Origin: JAHITU01 sp043800905
Lineage (GTDB): Bacteria; Patescibacteriota; Minisyncoccia; Phycocordibacterales; UBA12079
Reading direction: 5' to 3'
NCBI GenBank assembly: GCA_043800905.1
Contig: JAZDMO010000005.1
Span: forward strand, 1 to 14,339
Length of the DNA stretch: 14,339 bases
Below, one piece after another: positions 6,787 through 12,945 of the stretch (position 1 is the first letter of the stretch; each line of letters begins with the position of its first letter). Under the pieces are notes generated by a model that was given only the letters and a program-made list of their open reading frames with translations, was not told the origin of the DNA and ran no database searches. The translations under genes were made by a program, and so were the position numbers.

Positions 6787-7885
6787 CTTTTTCTGGTTTA
6801 TCAATTAAAAGTGGGTCAATTTCAGCTGAATCGCCAGTAATGCGATAAATATCTTTATCAATTTTCCCTAATTCTTTGCGAGAAGTATTAAAGTGATTTA
6901 CTGTAGTTTGAAGAGATACCCCTAATTTAGTATGGTAATTATCATAGGCTTGAATATGATCTTTTAATTTTTCCACATTTTTCATAATTTCTTTAGCTGA
7001 TTGCTCTACCTGAAAGGCTCTAAAACCTTGCAAAATAGTATTTAGATAAGCCACAAAAGTTGTCGGAGAAACAATAATGACTTTTCTATCACGATAAGCA
7101 TATTCAATTAAAGATTTAGTGTTCACTTTTAAAGAGCCCACCTCATTCACCAATAAATCATAATAAATTGCTTCGGCAGGAATATACATTAAAGCAAAAG
7201 GCAAAGTTCCTTCCTTGGGTTTAATATATTTTGCAGTTTCATCAATCCTCTTTTTTAAATCATTGGTAAACTCCTTTTCTAAAATAAGTTTTTGATTTTC
7301 ATCTTCTTCATTAACCACTCGATTATAGTTATCCAAAGAAAATTTTGCATCCACAGGAATAATTCCGTCCTTAGTAAAAATCACTGCATCCACCACATCC
7401 CCATCTTTAAATCCATATTGCATTTGATAGGCAGTAGGAGGGAGAATATTGTTTAAAATTAAATCCAAACCGGCTTCACCAAGGTTACCCCTTTGTTTTT
7501 GATTTTTTAAAACTTTTTCCAAATTCTGTAATTGTTCCGTCATTCCAAAAACCTGCTTATTAGTTTCTTCAATTTCTGTCATTTTCTTCACCACTCCTTC
7601 AATAATTTTTTGTGAATCACTCGAAATAGATTGCATCAATTTTTGTGATTCACTAAATTGATTTCGCACCGAATCACTCATAATCTTTGAAGATTCACCT
7701 AACTTAAAATCAAGAGTTTTATTCAACTCATTCATTTGGTTTTGCAACATCAAAAAAGATTTTTCATCCTGCCCCCCACCTTCTCTTTCTTTCTCTTTTT
7801 TAACCACAGAATAAATAAAGAACAAAAAAGTTCCATTTAGAGCAAAAGCGAGAATTATAATGGCAAAAGTAAAGTATTCATTCAT
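6779..7885 (-). CDS. rmuC: RmuC-family DNA recombination protein
   Basis: RmuC proteins are membrane-anchored nuclease-like proteins; in E. coli, loss of RmuC raises inversion rates at repeats. The 368 residues show one N-terminal membrane helix (about 6-28), a long coiled coil (about 40-130), then the RmuC core. Motifs seen: QRGNLGEAGLDLIL (131-144), Asp166 in DGDVVDAVIF, and PVDAKF (177-182), which matches the D...(D/E)xK pattern of PD-(D/E)XK nucleases. The C-terminal helices (about 290-345) are typical. A -10-like TATACT lies 7 nt before the ATG, so the mRNA may be leaderless. It starts 54 bp after the P-type ATPase gene and overlaps the HD gene by 8 bp. Confidence 0.93.
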   Translation of the reverse strand: MNEYFTFAIIILAFALNGTFLFFIYSVVKKEKEREGGGQDEKSFLMLQNQMNELNKTLDFKLGESSKIMSDSVRNQFSESQKLMQSISSDSQKIIEGVVKKMTEIEETNKQVFGMTEQLQNLEKVLKNQKQRGNLGEAGLDLILNNILPPTAYQMQYGFKDGDVVDAVIFTKDGIIPVDAKFSLDNYNRVVNEEDENQKLILEKEFTNDLKKRIDETAKYIKPKEGTLPFALMYIPAEAIYYDLLVNEVGSLKVNTKSLIEYAYRDRKVIIVSPTTFVAYLNTILQGFRAFQVEQSAKEIMKNVEKLKDHIQAYDNYHTKLGVSLQTTVNHFNTSRKELGKIDKDIYRITGDSAEIDPLLIDKPEKDE

Positions 7886-7892
7886 TAACTCT

Positions 7893-7898
7893 AGTATA
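7893..7898 (-). promoter_or_regulatory. -10 element of rmuC, leaderless arrangement
   Basis: TATACT (7898-7893 on the minus strand) ends 7 nt before the rmuC ATG, putting the expected transcription start at or beside the start codon. No good -35 is visible at 17 bp, so confidence is limited. Confidence 0.4.
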
Positions 7899-7918
7899 TA
7901 TTATTTAGCACCTTGTTT

Positions 7919-7961
7919 CTAGTCCGCATAAGTCGGCGTTTATTCTGCATTTAGTCTGCGT
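7919..7961. repeat. Short imperfect tandem repeats at the ATPase gene end
   Basis: On the minus strand four related units of about 10-11 nt follow one another: CGCAGACTAA, TGCAGAATAA, CGCCGACTTA, TGCGGACTAG. They cover the last codons and stop of the P-type ATPase and part of the spacer before rmuC. Confidence 0.5.
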
Positions 7962-10555
7962 CTTTGGAAAAAGAAATATTTTGCCCATTCTATCAAGGTT
8001 AAATTAAACAAAGCTAACCCAAACAAAATAATAAAATCTAAACTCTTAAGAGGAACTGTACTAAAAATAATTTGCAAAATTGGTAAATAAACGGAAGCAA
8101 GAATTAAAAGAAAACTAGAACCCAAAGCAAACAATAAATATTTATTTGAGAATAAATTAATTTTCCAAATTGGTTGATATAAAGATTTTAAAGAAAGAGA
8201 AAAGGTTAACGAATCAATAGACAAAGCAATAAACATTAAGGTTCTAATTTCTTCCATAGGTAAATTTAATTTCAACAGAACATAATAAAAAGTAATTAAA
8301 ATAATTCCGGTTATGGTTGCAATTAAAAGAATCATTTTCTGTAAATTAGGAGTTAGAATTTCTGCATTAATTTTTTTTAGTTCATGATTATTAAAATTTT
8401 TTTCTCGTGGTTCAAAAACAAAAGCAAAATTCATAAAACCTTCTTCAACGATATTAATCCATAAAATCTGTGTAGCTAAAACAGGTAATGGTAAACCAAA
8501 TAATAAAGAACCTCCTACCACAGCCACTTCACTAAAATTAGTCGACAAAAGATAAGTCACAATCTTTTTTAAATTATCAATAATTCTTCTTCCTTCTTCA
8601 ATAGCAAAAACAATAACAGAAAATGAATTGTCCAACAAAATTAAATCTGCTGCCTCCTTGGCTACTTCAGTTCCACTTCCCACAGCGATCCCCACATTAG
8701 CATTTCTTAAAGCAGGAGCATCATTAATTCCGTCTCCAGTCATGGCAATAATTTCTCCTGCTTCCTTTAATAATTTGGAAACTCGTAACTTTTGAGAAGG
8801 ACTCATGCGTGCAAAAACATTAACTTTTATCAAAGCCTCCGTTAACTCTGTATCGCTCATCCTATCAATATCTTCACCCAACAAAACCCAACCACCTTTT
8901 TCAATAATTCCAACTTCTTCAGCAATTTTTCTCGCAGTTCCTCCATTGTCCCCAGTTAACATAATCGTTCTAACCCCCATCTCTTTAGTTGTTTTTAAAG
9001 ATTCTTTAACTTCTTCTCTTATAGGATCATCAAAAGCCAACAAACCAGCAAAAATTAAATCCCTCAAAGATTCATTCGTAATTTTATTTCCCTTTGCTTT
9101 TTTATATGCGACCCCAGTTAAACGCATCCCTAAGTTAGCTCTTTCAGATAAAATTCTTATAAAAAATTTTTTATCTTTTTCGCTGATCTTTTTTTGTTTT
9201 CCGTTTACAAAAACATATTTTGATAATTCCAAAATTTTCTCTGGATTACCGCCAAAATACATCTTGGAATCACTATTCAAAGAAATAGCGAAACCTCTCT
9301 CTGAAGAAAAAGGAGAAAAATCAATTCTTTGGGATTCTTTGTTTAAACCTTCTTGGCTAATTCCTCTATTTAAACCTGCTGAAACAATTTCTTTTTCTAA
9401 AGGACGACCCTGAACAATCATCATCCCTTTTTCATCTTTCTCTAAAAAAGCATCTGAGCTTAAAACCGCCGTTTTTAAAATTTCATTTTCATCTTCTTCT
9501 TTATTACTTAAGGAAAAAATATTAGCTAACCTCATTTTTGCCTCAGTGATTGTTCCGGTTTTATCAGTCAAAATAACAGAAACATTTCCTAAAGTTTCCG
9601 AAGCCAAAAGATTTTTTACCAAACCTCCTTTTTTTAAAATTGCACTCATTCCAACCGCTAAAACAGAAGTAGTTGCGATAGGTAAGCCCTCTGGAATTAC
9701 AGCGATAGCGACAGCAATCGCTACTAAAAACATGTCAGCATAAGTCTCTCCTTTCAAAATTCCTAAAAAGAAAATTAAAATCGTGGCAAAAAAAACCAAA
9801 ATACTAATAAAACGAACTAAACGATTTATCTTTTTCTTTAAAGGAGTTTCTCTTTGAGCTCCGACTAAATTTTTAGAAATATCACCTAGCTCAGTGTTAC
9901 TTCCCACAGAAACAACTAAACCTGAGCAATAACCACCAGAAATAGAAGTTCCCATCCAAATCATATTTGCTTGATCACCTTTTTTTAATCCTTGTTCTCG
10001 AATAACTTTTGCATTTTTATTTACTCCAATCCATTCTCCAGTCAATACAGATTCATTAATTAATAAACCTTTTGCCTCAACTAAACGAATATCTGCAGGA
10101 ATATAATCTCCTGCTGATAAAACAACCAAATCTCCCGCTACCAAAAATTCCACGGGAACTAACTTTCTTTCTCCTTCTCGAATAACGGTTGTTAATTTTT
10201 TCTGAGCGGAATTTAATTTTTCAAAAGCCTTATCTGCCCGATCTTCTTGGAAAATTCCGATAATTAAATTTATTAAACCCGCAACAAAAACAACAAAAGC
10301 ATCAATAAAATGCCCTAAAAATAAAGCAGTAAAACCAGCTACAAATAAAATAATATTAAGGGGAGCCTTTAGATGAGAAATTAGCTTAGCAGTAAATGTT
10401 AAACTACCCTCTTTCTCAATCAAATTTTTCCCATATTTTTCTTGGTTAATTTTGATTTGTTTCAAAGACAACCCGTTTTTTAAATCTGATTTCAATTCAC
10501 TTGCAACTTCTTTTTTATCCAAACTATACCAAAAGTTTTTAGTTTCTGTTATCAT
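7940..10555 (-). CDS. P-type cation-transporting ATPase (P2-like)
   Basis: This is an integral membrane pump that moves cations using ATP and a phospho-aspartate intermediate. From ATG 10555 it has 871 residues, normal for the P2 group. Order: N-terminal cation-ATPase domain (about 15-50), membrane helices M1-M2, actuator loop (TGEW at 172-175 where TGES is usual), M4 with VIPEGLP (about 287-292), phosphorylation site DKTGT (331-335), nucleotide domain, then MLTGDN, TGDGINDAP and the C-terminal membrane helices. PEGLP argues for the Ca/PMA-like branch, not heavy-metal pumps (no CPC). M6 reads LWINIVEEG, where Ca pumps have N-x-x-T-D, so ion choice is uncertain. A TTG at 10561 is an alternative start; ATG is preferred. 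A TATAAT 7 nt upstream suggests a leaderless mRNA. Confidence 0.95.
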   Translation of the reverse strand: MITETKNFWYSLDKKEVASELKSDLKNGLSLKQIKINQEKYGKNLIEKEGSLTFTAKLISHLKAPLNIILFVAGFTALFLGHFIDAFVVFVAGLINLIIGIFQEDRADKAFEKLNSAQKKLTTVIREGERKLVPVEFLVAGDLVVLSAGDYIPADIRLVEAKGLLINESVLTGEWIGVNKNAKVIREQGLKKGDQANMIWMGTSISGGYCSGLVVSVGSNTELGDISKNLVGAQRETPLKKKINRLVRFISILVFFATILIFFLGILKGETYADMFLVAIAVAIAVIPEGLPIATTSVLAVGMSAILKKGGLVKNLLASETLGNVSVILTDKTGTITEAKMRLANIFSLSNKEEDENEILKTAVLSSDAFLEKDEKGMMIVQGRPLEKEIVSAGLNRGISQEGLNKESQRIDFSPFSSERGFAISLNSDSKMYFGGNPEKILELSKYVFVNGKQKKISEKDKKFFIRILSERANLGMRLTGVAYKKAKGNKITNESLRDLIFAGLLAFDDPIREEVKESLKTTKEMGVRTIMLTGDNGGTARKIAEEVGIIEKGGWVLLGEDIDRMSDTELTEALIKVNVFARMSPSQKLRVSKLLKEAGEIIAMTGDGINDAPALRNANVGIAVGSGTEVAKEAADLILLDNSFSVIVFAIEEGRRIIDNLKKIVTYLLSTNFSEVAVVGGSLLFGLPLPVLATQILWINIVEEGFMNFAFVFEPREKNFNNHELKKINAEILTPNLQKMILLIATITGIILITFYYVLLKLNLPMEEIRTLMFIALSIDSLTFSLSLKSLYQPIWKINLFSNKYLLFALGSSFLLILASVYLPILQIIFSTVPLKSLDFIILFGLALFNLTLIEWAKYFFFQRRRLNAE

Positions 10556-10562
10556 AATCAAT

Positions 10563-10568
10563 ATTATA
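10563..10568 (-). promoter_or_regulatory. -10 element of the P-type ATPase gene
   Basis: A perfect TATAAT (10568-10563 on the minus strand) ends 7 nt before the ATG, the same spacing as at rmuC. Transcription should begin at or next to the start codon. The -35 region (near 10586-10591, TATGAA) is poor. Confidence 0.5.
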
Positions 10569-10620
10569 CGATAATAAGCACAAAGTTCATAAAATTAAAA
10601 GTGAATAAAAAAATTGATTA

Positions 10621-10712
10621 CTAAACCAAAACTTTATTTTGGTCAAACGAACATCAAAGATGTTTTAGTTGCAATTTTTTTGACTTTAAACTTTTGACTT
10701 TAGACTTTCAAC
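10621..10712. repeat. Hairpins and short direct repeats upstream of the yqeY-like gene
   Basis: This intergenic stretch holds ACCAAAA/TTTTGGT (10625-10631 with 10637-10643) and AACATC/GATGTT (10650-10655 with 10659-10664). CTAAA (10621-10625) and TTTAG (10664-10668) overlap these arms and could pair only as an alternative fold. From 10681 a GACTTT unit recurs three times. I see no clear promoter or SD for the plus-strand gene that follows. Confidence 0.45.
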
Positions 10713-10720
10713 TCATTTAT

Positions 10721-11197
10721 ATGTCTATTCAACAAAACATCAGAGAAGAATTAAAAGAAGCGATGAAAGCTCGAGACCAAGTGCGTTCTCTTGTTTTAAA
10801 AGGGTTAATCTCGGCTTTTATGAATGAATTAGTTGCTCAAAAAAAGAAACCTCAGGAAGATTTACCGGACACTGATGCTTTAAATGTAATAAAAAGAGCC
10901 GTTAAACAAAGAAAAGATTCTATTGAACAATATGGAAAAGGTGGGCGTGAAGATTTGGTTGCTAATGAAAAAGATGAATTAGCTATTTTAGAAACCTATT
11001 TACCAGCCATGATGAATGAAGAACAAATCAAAAAAATTGCTCTAGCTAAAAAAACAGAAATGGAAGAAAAATCAAACCTGCCTGCCGGCAAGGCAGGAAT
11101 GGGAATCTTGATGAGAGCTGTTATGGGACAAATCAAAAGCGCCGGCGAAGAAGCTGACGGCGCTCTGGTAAAGAAGGTGGTTGAAAATTTGTTTTAA
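10721..11197 (+). CDS. GatB/YqeY domain protein
   Basis: YqeY proteins resemble the tRNA-binding tail domain of GatB, the amidotransferase that makes Gln-tRNA or Asn-tRNA; their own role is not established. From ATG 10721 there are 158 residues, the normal length being about 148-150. Family features are the start SIQQNIREELKEAMKARD, then LKGLISAFMNELVAQ, IKRAVKQRKDSIEQYGKGGREDL and ELAILETYLP, and the end EADGALVKKVVENLF. An insert, LPAGKAG, sits where relatives have a short loop before MGILMRAVMGQ; it is encoded by a palindromic repeat (11077-11097). A TTG at 10694 would add nine residues, but they are not family-like. The stop overlaps that of the convergent gene at 11194 by 4 bp. Confidence 0.93.
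   Translation: MSIQQNIREELKEAMKARDQVRSLVLKGLISAFMNELVAQKKKPQEDLPDTDALNVIKRAVKQRKDSIEQYGKGGREDLVANEKDELAILETYLPAMMNEEQIKKIALAKKTEMEEKSNLPAGKAGMGILMRAVMGQIKSAGEEADGALVKKVVENLF
11077..11097. repeat. GC-rich palindromic repeat inside the yqeY-like gene
   Basis: Twenty-one bases with arms CCTGCCT and AGGCAGG around GCCGGCA sit in AT-rich coding sequence. They encode LPAGKAG in frame, so the reading frame survives. The first 14 bases recur exactly at 12189-12202. This looks like a dispersed palindromic element that tolerates insertion into genes. Confidence 0.8.
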
Positions 11198-11490
11198 AAA
11201 GTAGTCAATAACAAAGAGCTATCTCTTCTAATTTTTTTACCAATAGCCATCGTTGCTGAATAAACAGGACTTAATAAAAAAAACTCTTTCCACCGGTTCT
11301 TGAAATATTCTTCTGGAAAAATACCGGGATCTTTACAAAAAAGAAAAAGTTCTTCAAATTCTTTGGCACATTTCTGGCAAAGGAAGAAATTCTCTTCTTT
11401 TTTGTTTTTTAAAGATTCAGGAAGAATTTCGGGAATAGTCAAAGCCGAAACTTTCCTCATACATCTAGCGCATAATCGATCGCCTGACAT
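11194..11490 (-). CDS. Small zinc-ribbon-like protein, 98 residues
   Basis: I do not recognise the family. The product begins MSGDRLCARCMRKVS and has two CxxC pairs (Cys7/Cys10 and Cys38/Cys41) 28 residues apart, the usual pattern for a four-Cys zinc site, plus a lone Cys52. A helical, Phe/Lys-rich middle (EFEELFLFCKDPGIFPEEYFKNRWKEFF) follows; there is no clear membrane helix. The gene is well supported: SD AAGGAGGG ends 5 nt before the ATG, and a promoter with an overlapping dyad lies upstream (11529-11570). It converges on the yqeY-like gene with a 4-bp stop overlap and no terminator between them. Small zinc-ribbon proteins are often regulators or ribosome-associated, but no function can be assigned. 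Confidence 0.85.
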   Translation of the reverse strand: MSGDRLCARCMRKVSALTIPEILPESLKNKKEENFFLCQKCAKEFEELFLFCKDPGIFPEEYFKNRWKEFFLLSPVYSATMAIGKKIRRDSSLLLTTF

Positions 11491-11528
11491 AAACCCTCCT
11501 TAATCAAAAGTAATTAAAAACAAGAAAC

Positions 11529-11570
11529 ATTCTAAACTCTTATTTTAGAATAGAATCTCTAAAAAAGCAA
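11529..11570 (-). promoter_or_regulatory. Promoter with overlapping operator-like dyad for the 98-residue gene
   Basis: On the minus strand, -35 TTGCTT (11570-11565), a 17-bp spacer and -10 TAAAAT (11547-11542) precede a likely start near 11535. An inverted repeat ATTCTAAA (11529-11536) / TTTAGAAT (11544-11551) covers the -10 and start point, as a repressor site would. The -35 abuts the tRNA-Phe terminator. Confidence 0.6.
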
Positions 11571-11592
11571 AAATCCGCTAGATGCGGATTTT
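11570..11592 (-). terminator. Terminator after tRNA-Phe
   Basis: A 9-bp stem AAAATCCGC (11570-11578) / GCGGATTTT (11584-11592) has a 5-nt loop. On the minus strand it is followed by TTGCTTTTTTAG. It begins 6 bp after the tRNA 3' end. Confidence 0.85.
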
Positions 11593-11597
11593 CTTTG

Positions 11598-11670
11598 TGC
11601 TGAGGGGCGGGCTTGAACCGCCGACCCTTCGCTCTTCAGGCGAATGCTCTACCAACTGAGCTACCTCAGC
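11598..11670 (-). tRNA. tRNA-Phe (anticodon GAA)
   Basis: The 73-nt cloverleaf is complete. The acceptor GCTGAGG pairs with CCTCAGC, the D-stem GCTC with GAGC, the anticodon stem TTCGC with GCGAA, and the T-stem GGCGG with CCGCC around TTCAAGC. The anticodon loop CTGAAGA gives GAA, phenylalanine. The discriminator is A and CCA is not encoded (the next bases are CAA), so CCA must be added by the nucleotidyltransferase. A terminator follows at once. A partial copy of its 5' part lies upstream at 11727-11770. Confidence 0.97.
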
Positions 11671-11726
11671 AAATATTTTTCTAAATATCAATTAAAATCT
11701 AAAACAAACAAAACTTATTTTACTGA

Positions 11727-11770
11727 CAACTGAGTTTACCCGCCTTGGGTGGGCTACCTCAGCAAATATT
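11727..11770 (-). repeat. Partial tRNA-Phe copy split by a GC-rich hairpin
   Basis: CAACTGAG (11727-11734) matches 11653-11660, and CTACCTCAGCAAATATT (11754-11770) matches 11661-11677. Together they copy tRNA nucleotides 1-18 plus 7 nt of 5' flank. The two parts are separated by a 19-nt insert (11735-11753) that can fold as CCCGCC-TTG-GGTGGG. The copy cannot form a tRNA. Confidence 0.9.
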
Positions 11771-11811
11771 GATACGCTTAGTATAATACCTTATTTAATT
11801 ATTTTTTCAAT

Positions 11812-12126
11812 CTAATTTCCTAAAAAACTTGAACCTAAATCTAAGAGAGATTGAACTGCTTTTGTTGTTGCTGTGGTTGTTTCCGAAACCCCATCAGAAA
11901 CCACACCAGCACCACTTTTTATACTTTTAATAATATCTCTTGTGGCGTCAACATAAGGTTGAACATAATAATAGGCACCCAGAGAAGCTCCAATTAAAAT
12001 CAACCAATAAACCCAGCGAGAAACTTTCCCCCAAAATAAACTTTTTTTAATTTTTTTTAACATTGAGTTATTTTCCCGAGCGAGCTCAAGATTTTCTCTC
12101 AACATTCTTTTTTCTTCTGGTTCCAT
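11812..12126 (-). CDS. Small single-span membrane protein, 104 residues
   Basis: Hypothetical. An acidic/basic helix with coiled-coil character (about residues 2-30, MEPEEKRMLRENLELAREN) precedes a basic stretch (SLFWGKVSR). One membrane helix follows (about 37-56, WVYWLILIGASLGAYYYVQP) and then a Ser/Thr-rich tail (SETTTATTKAVQSLLDLGSS). This layout is one I associate with small CPR membrane proteins of unknown role. The charge pattern suggests the N-terminus is cytoplasmic. A short AACTAAA repeat, with no SD, lies before the ATG. No function can be given. Confidence 0.75.
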   Translation of the reverse strand: MEPEEKRMLRENLELARENNSMLKKIKKSLFWGKVSRWVYWLILIGASLGAYYYVQPYVDATRDIIKSIKSGAGVVSDGVSETTTATTKAVQSLLDLGSSFLGN

Positions 12127-12129
12127 AGA

Positions 12130-12166
12130 TTTAGTTTTTTAGTTTATAGTTATTTAGTTATTTAGG
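12130..12166. repeat. Short AT repeats in the leader of the 104-residue gene
   Basis: Units close to TTTAGTT or TATAGTT recur about five times (on the gene's strand AACTAAA). They occupy the space just upstream of the ATG at 12126, where an SD would be expected. Confidence 0.5.
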
Positions 12167-12188
12167 AAAAATTTGCTTTCCTCCCAAG

Positions 12189-12203
12189 CCTGCCTGCCGG
12201 CAG
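12189..12203. repeat. Second copy of the GC-rich palindromic repeat (partial)
   Basis: CCTGCCTGCCGGCA (12189-12202) is identical to the first 14 bases of the repeat inside the yqeY-like gene (11077-11090). The distal arm is reduced to a few bases (CAG). It lies in the AT-rich gap between two small membrane-protein genes. Confidence 0.8.
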
Positions 12204-12277
12204 ATTTTAATGTTTTTATAATTTTATTTTAACATAAATTAAATTTTTCAACATTCAAAACTATTAATTATTTTAAT

Positions 12278-12790
12278 CTATTCGATTAAATTAGAACCTG
12301 CTAAAACTTCACACCCCTCTTTTATCTCAACTCCAGTTAAATCAATAGTTCCCCGAGAACATTCATTAAAATAAGATTGGTCTATTTCCATTAAGTTTTC
12401 TAAACAAAGAGGATTTAAAGTGCCCAAAATAATATCGTTAAACAAACGAGTTCTTGCAGAAACAGTTAATCCATCAACTTTTTTTTCAAATCGAAAAACT
12501 TTATTATTTGATAAATGTAAAAAAACAATATTTTCTCCCCCATTATTTACAGACGGATTAAAATTATCATTAGCAAAGGTAAAAATCTCACTATTTTTTA
12601 AATATAAACTAATGTCTTCAATTTCGTTATTAAAAGTACAGTAAATAAAAGTTTCAGGGGCTTCTTCTTTTGTTGTTAAAGAATTAATTTTAGAAGATCT
12701 TGAAATAAAAATTAAAAAACCAAAAACAAAAATCAATAAGAAAAAATTTAATATAATAGTAGATTTATTTTTTCCTGTTTTTTCTTTCAT
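12278..12790 (-). CDS. Hypothetical membrane-anchored protein, 170 residues
   Basis: I do not recognise the family. A basic N-terminus (MKEKTGKNKS) precedes one membrane helix (about residues 11-29) and a mostly beta-strand domain that should lie outside the membrane. Four Cys fall in that domain (YCTF near 51, then PLCLE, NECSRG and EGCEV), so disulfides are possible; a glutaredoxin gene lies close by, but a link is only a guess. The segment EIFTFANDNFNPSVNNGGENIVFLHLSNNKVFRF reads like strands of a small sandwich. No SD is seen; the ATG follows TTAAATA. It could be a pilin-like or adaptor protein, but neither is supported by a motif. Confidence 0.7.
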   Translation of the reverse strand: MKEKTGKNKSTIILNFFLLIFVFGFLIFISRSSKINSLTTKEEAPETFIYCTFNNEIEDISLYLKNSEIFTFANDNFNPSVNNGGENIVFLHLSNNKVFRFEKKVDGLTVSARTRLFNDIILGTLNPLCLENLMEIDQSYFNECSRGTIDLTGVEIKEGCEVLAGSNLIE

Positions 12791-12843
12791 TATTTAATGA
12801 TAACATAAATCAAAATTTTCAATATTTAAAATGTTGATTAATG

Positions 12844-12915
12844 TGTCCAAGGCAGGAATCGAACCTGCATCTAGACGTTAGGAGTGTCTTGTTCTATCCA
12901 TTGAACTACAAGGAC
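12844..12915 (-). tRNA. tRNA-Arg (anticodon CCT) with an irregular acceptor stem
   Basis: The D-stem (GTTC/GAAC), T-arm (GCAGG-TTCGATT-CCTGC) and anticodon loop CTCCTAA give anticodon CCU, arginine (AGG codon). Two regions are irregular. The acceptor GTCCTTG faces CTTGGAC, leaving U-U mismatches at the fifth and sixth pairs, and the last anticodon-stem pair is A-C. The discriminator is A and CCA is not encoded. Eleven nt upstream, GTCCAAG (12926-12920) would pair perfectly with the 3' strand. The tRNA may be functional with a weak stem, or may have been altered by a short duplication. Confidence 0.75.
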
Positions 12916-12916
12916 G

Positions 12917-12943
12917 TTACTTGGACATAGTATGTCCAAGTAA
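12917..12943. repeat. Hairpin between glutaredoxin and tRNA-Arg genes
   Basis: Thirteen-bp perfect arms (12917-12929 and 12931-12943) contain CTTGGACATA/TATGTCCAAG around a single central base. It starts 3 nt after the glutaredoxin stop and ends 2 nt before the tRNA. The same GTCCAAG/CTTGGAC sequence occurs in the tRNA 3' end. There is no T-tract, so it is only a possible terminator. Confidence 0.75.
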
Positions 12944-12945
12944 AA

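Noticed and set aside
6787..6804. TTG start for the HD-domain gene
   Set aside because: The ATG at 6786 gives a usual 8-bp coupling overlap with rmuC and is a stronger start codon.
8805..9413. Plus-strand frame of 202 codons
   Set aside because: It lies wholly inside the P-type ATPase gene on the opposite strand, whose motifs are unmistakable; no SD and no recognisable product.
9546..9743. Plus-strand frame inside the P-type ATPase gene
   Set aside because: Antisense shadow over the DKTGT/PEGL region.
10694..10720. TTG start for the yqeY-like gene
   Set aside because: The added residues come from a GACTTT repeat leader; the ATG at 10721 matches the family start.
11300..11503. Plus-strand frame opposite the zinc-ribbon-like gene
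   Set aside because: No SD or promoter; the minus-strand frame has two CxxC pairs and a strong SD.
11661..11770. 17-bp direct repeats at tRNA-Phe as attachment sites of an integrated element
   Set aside because: They duplicate the 5' part of the tRNA, not the 3' end normally used for integration, and only 76 bp with no integrase lies between them.
12420..12644. Plus-strand frame opposite the 170-residue membrane protein
   Set aside because: No supporting signals; shadow of the minus-strand gene.
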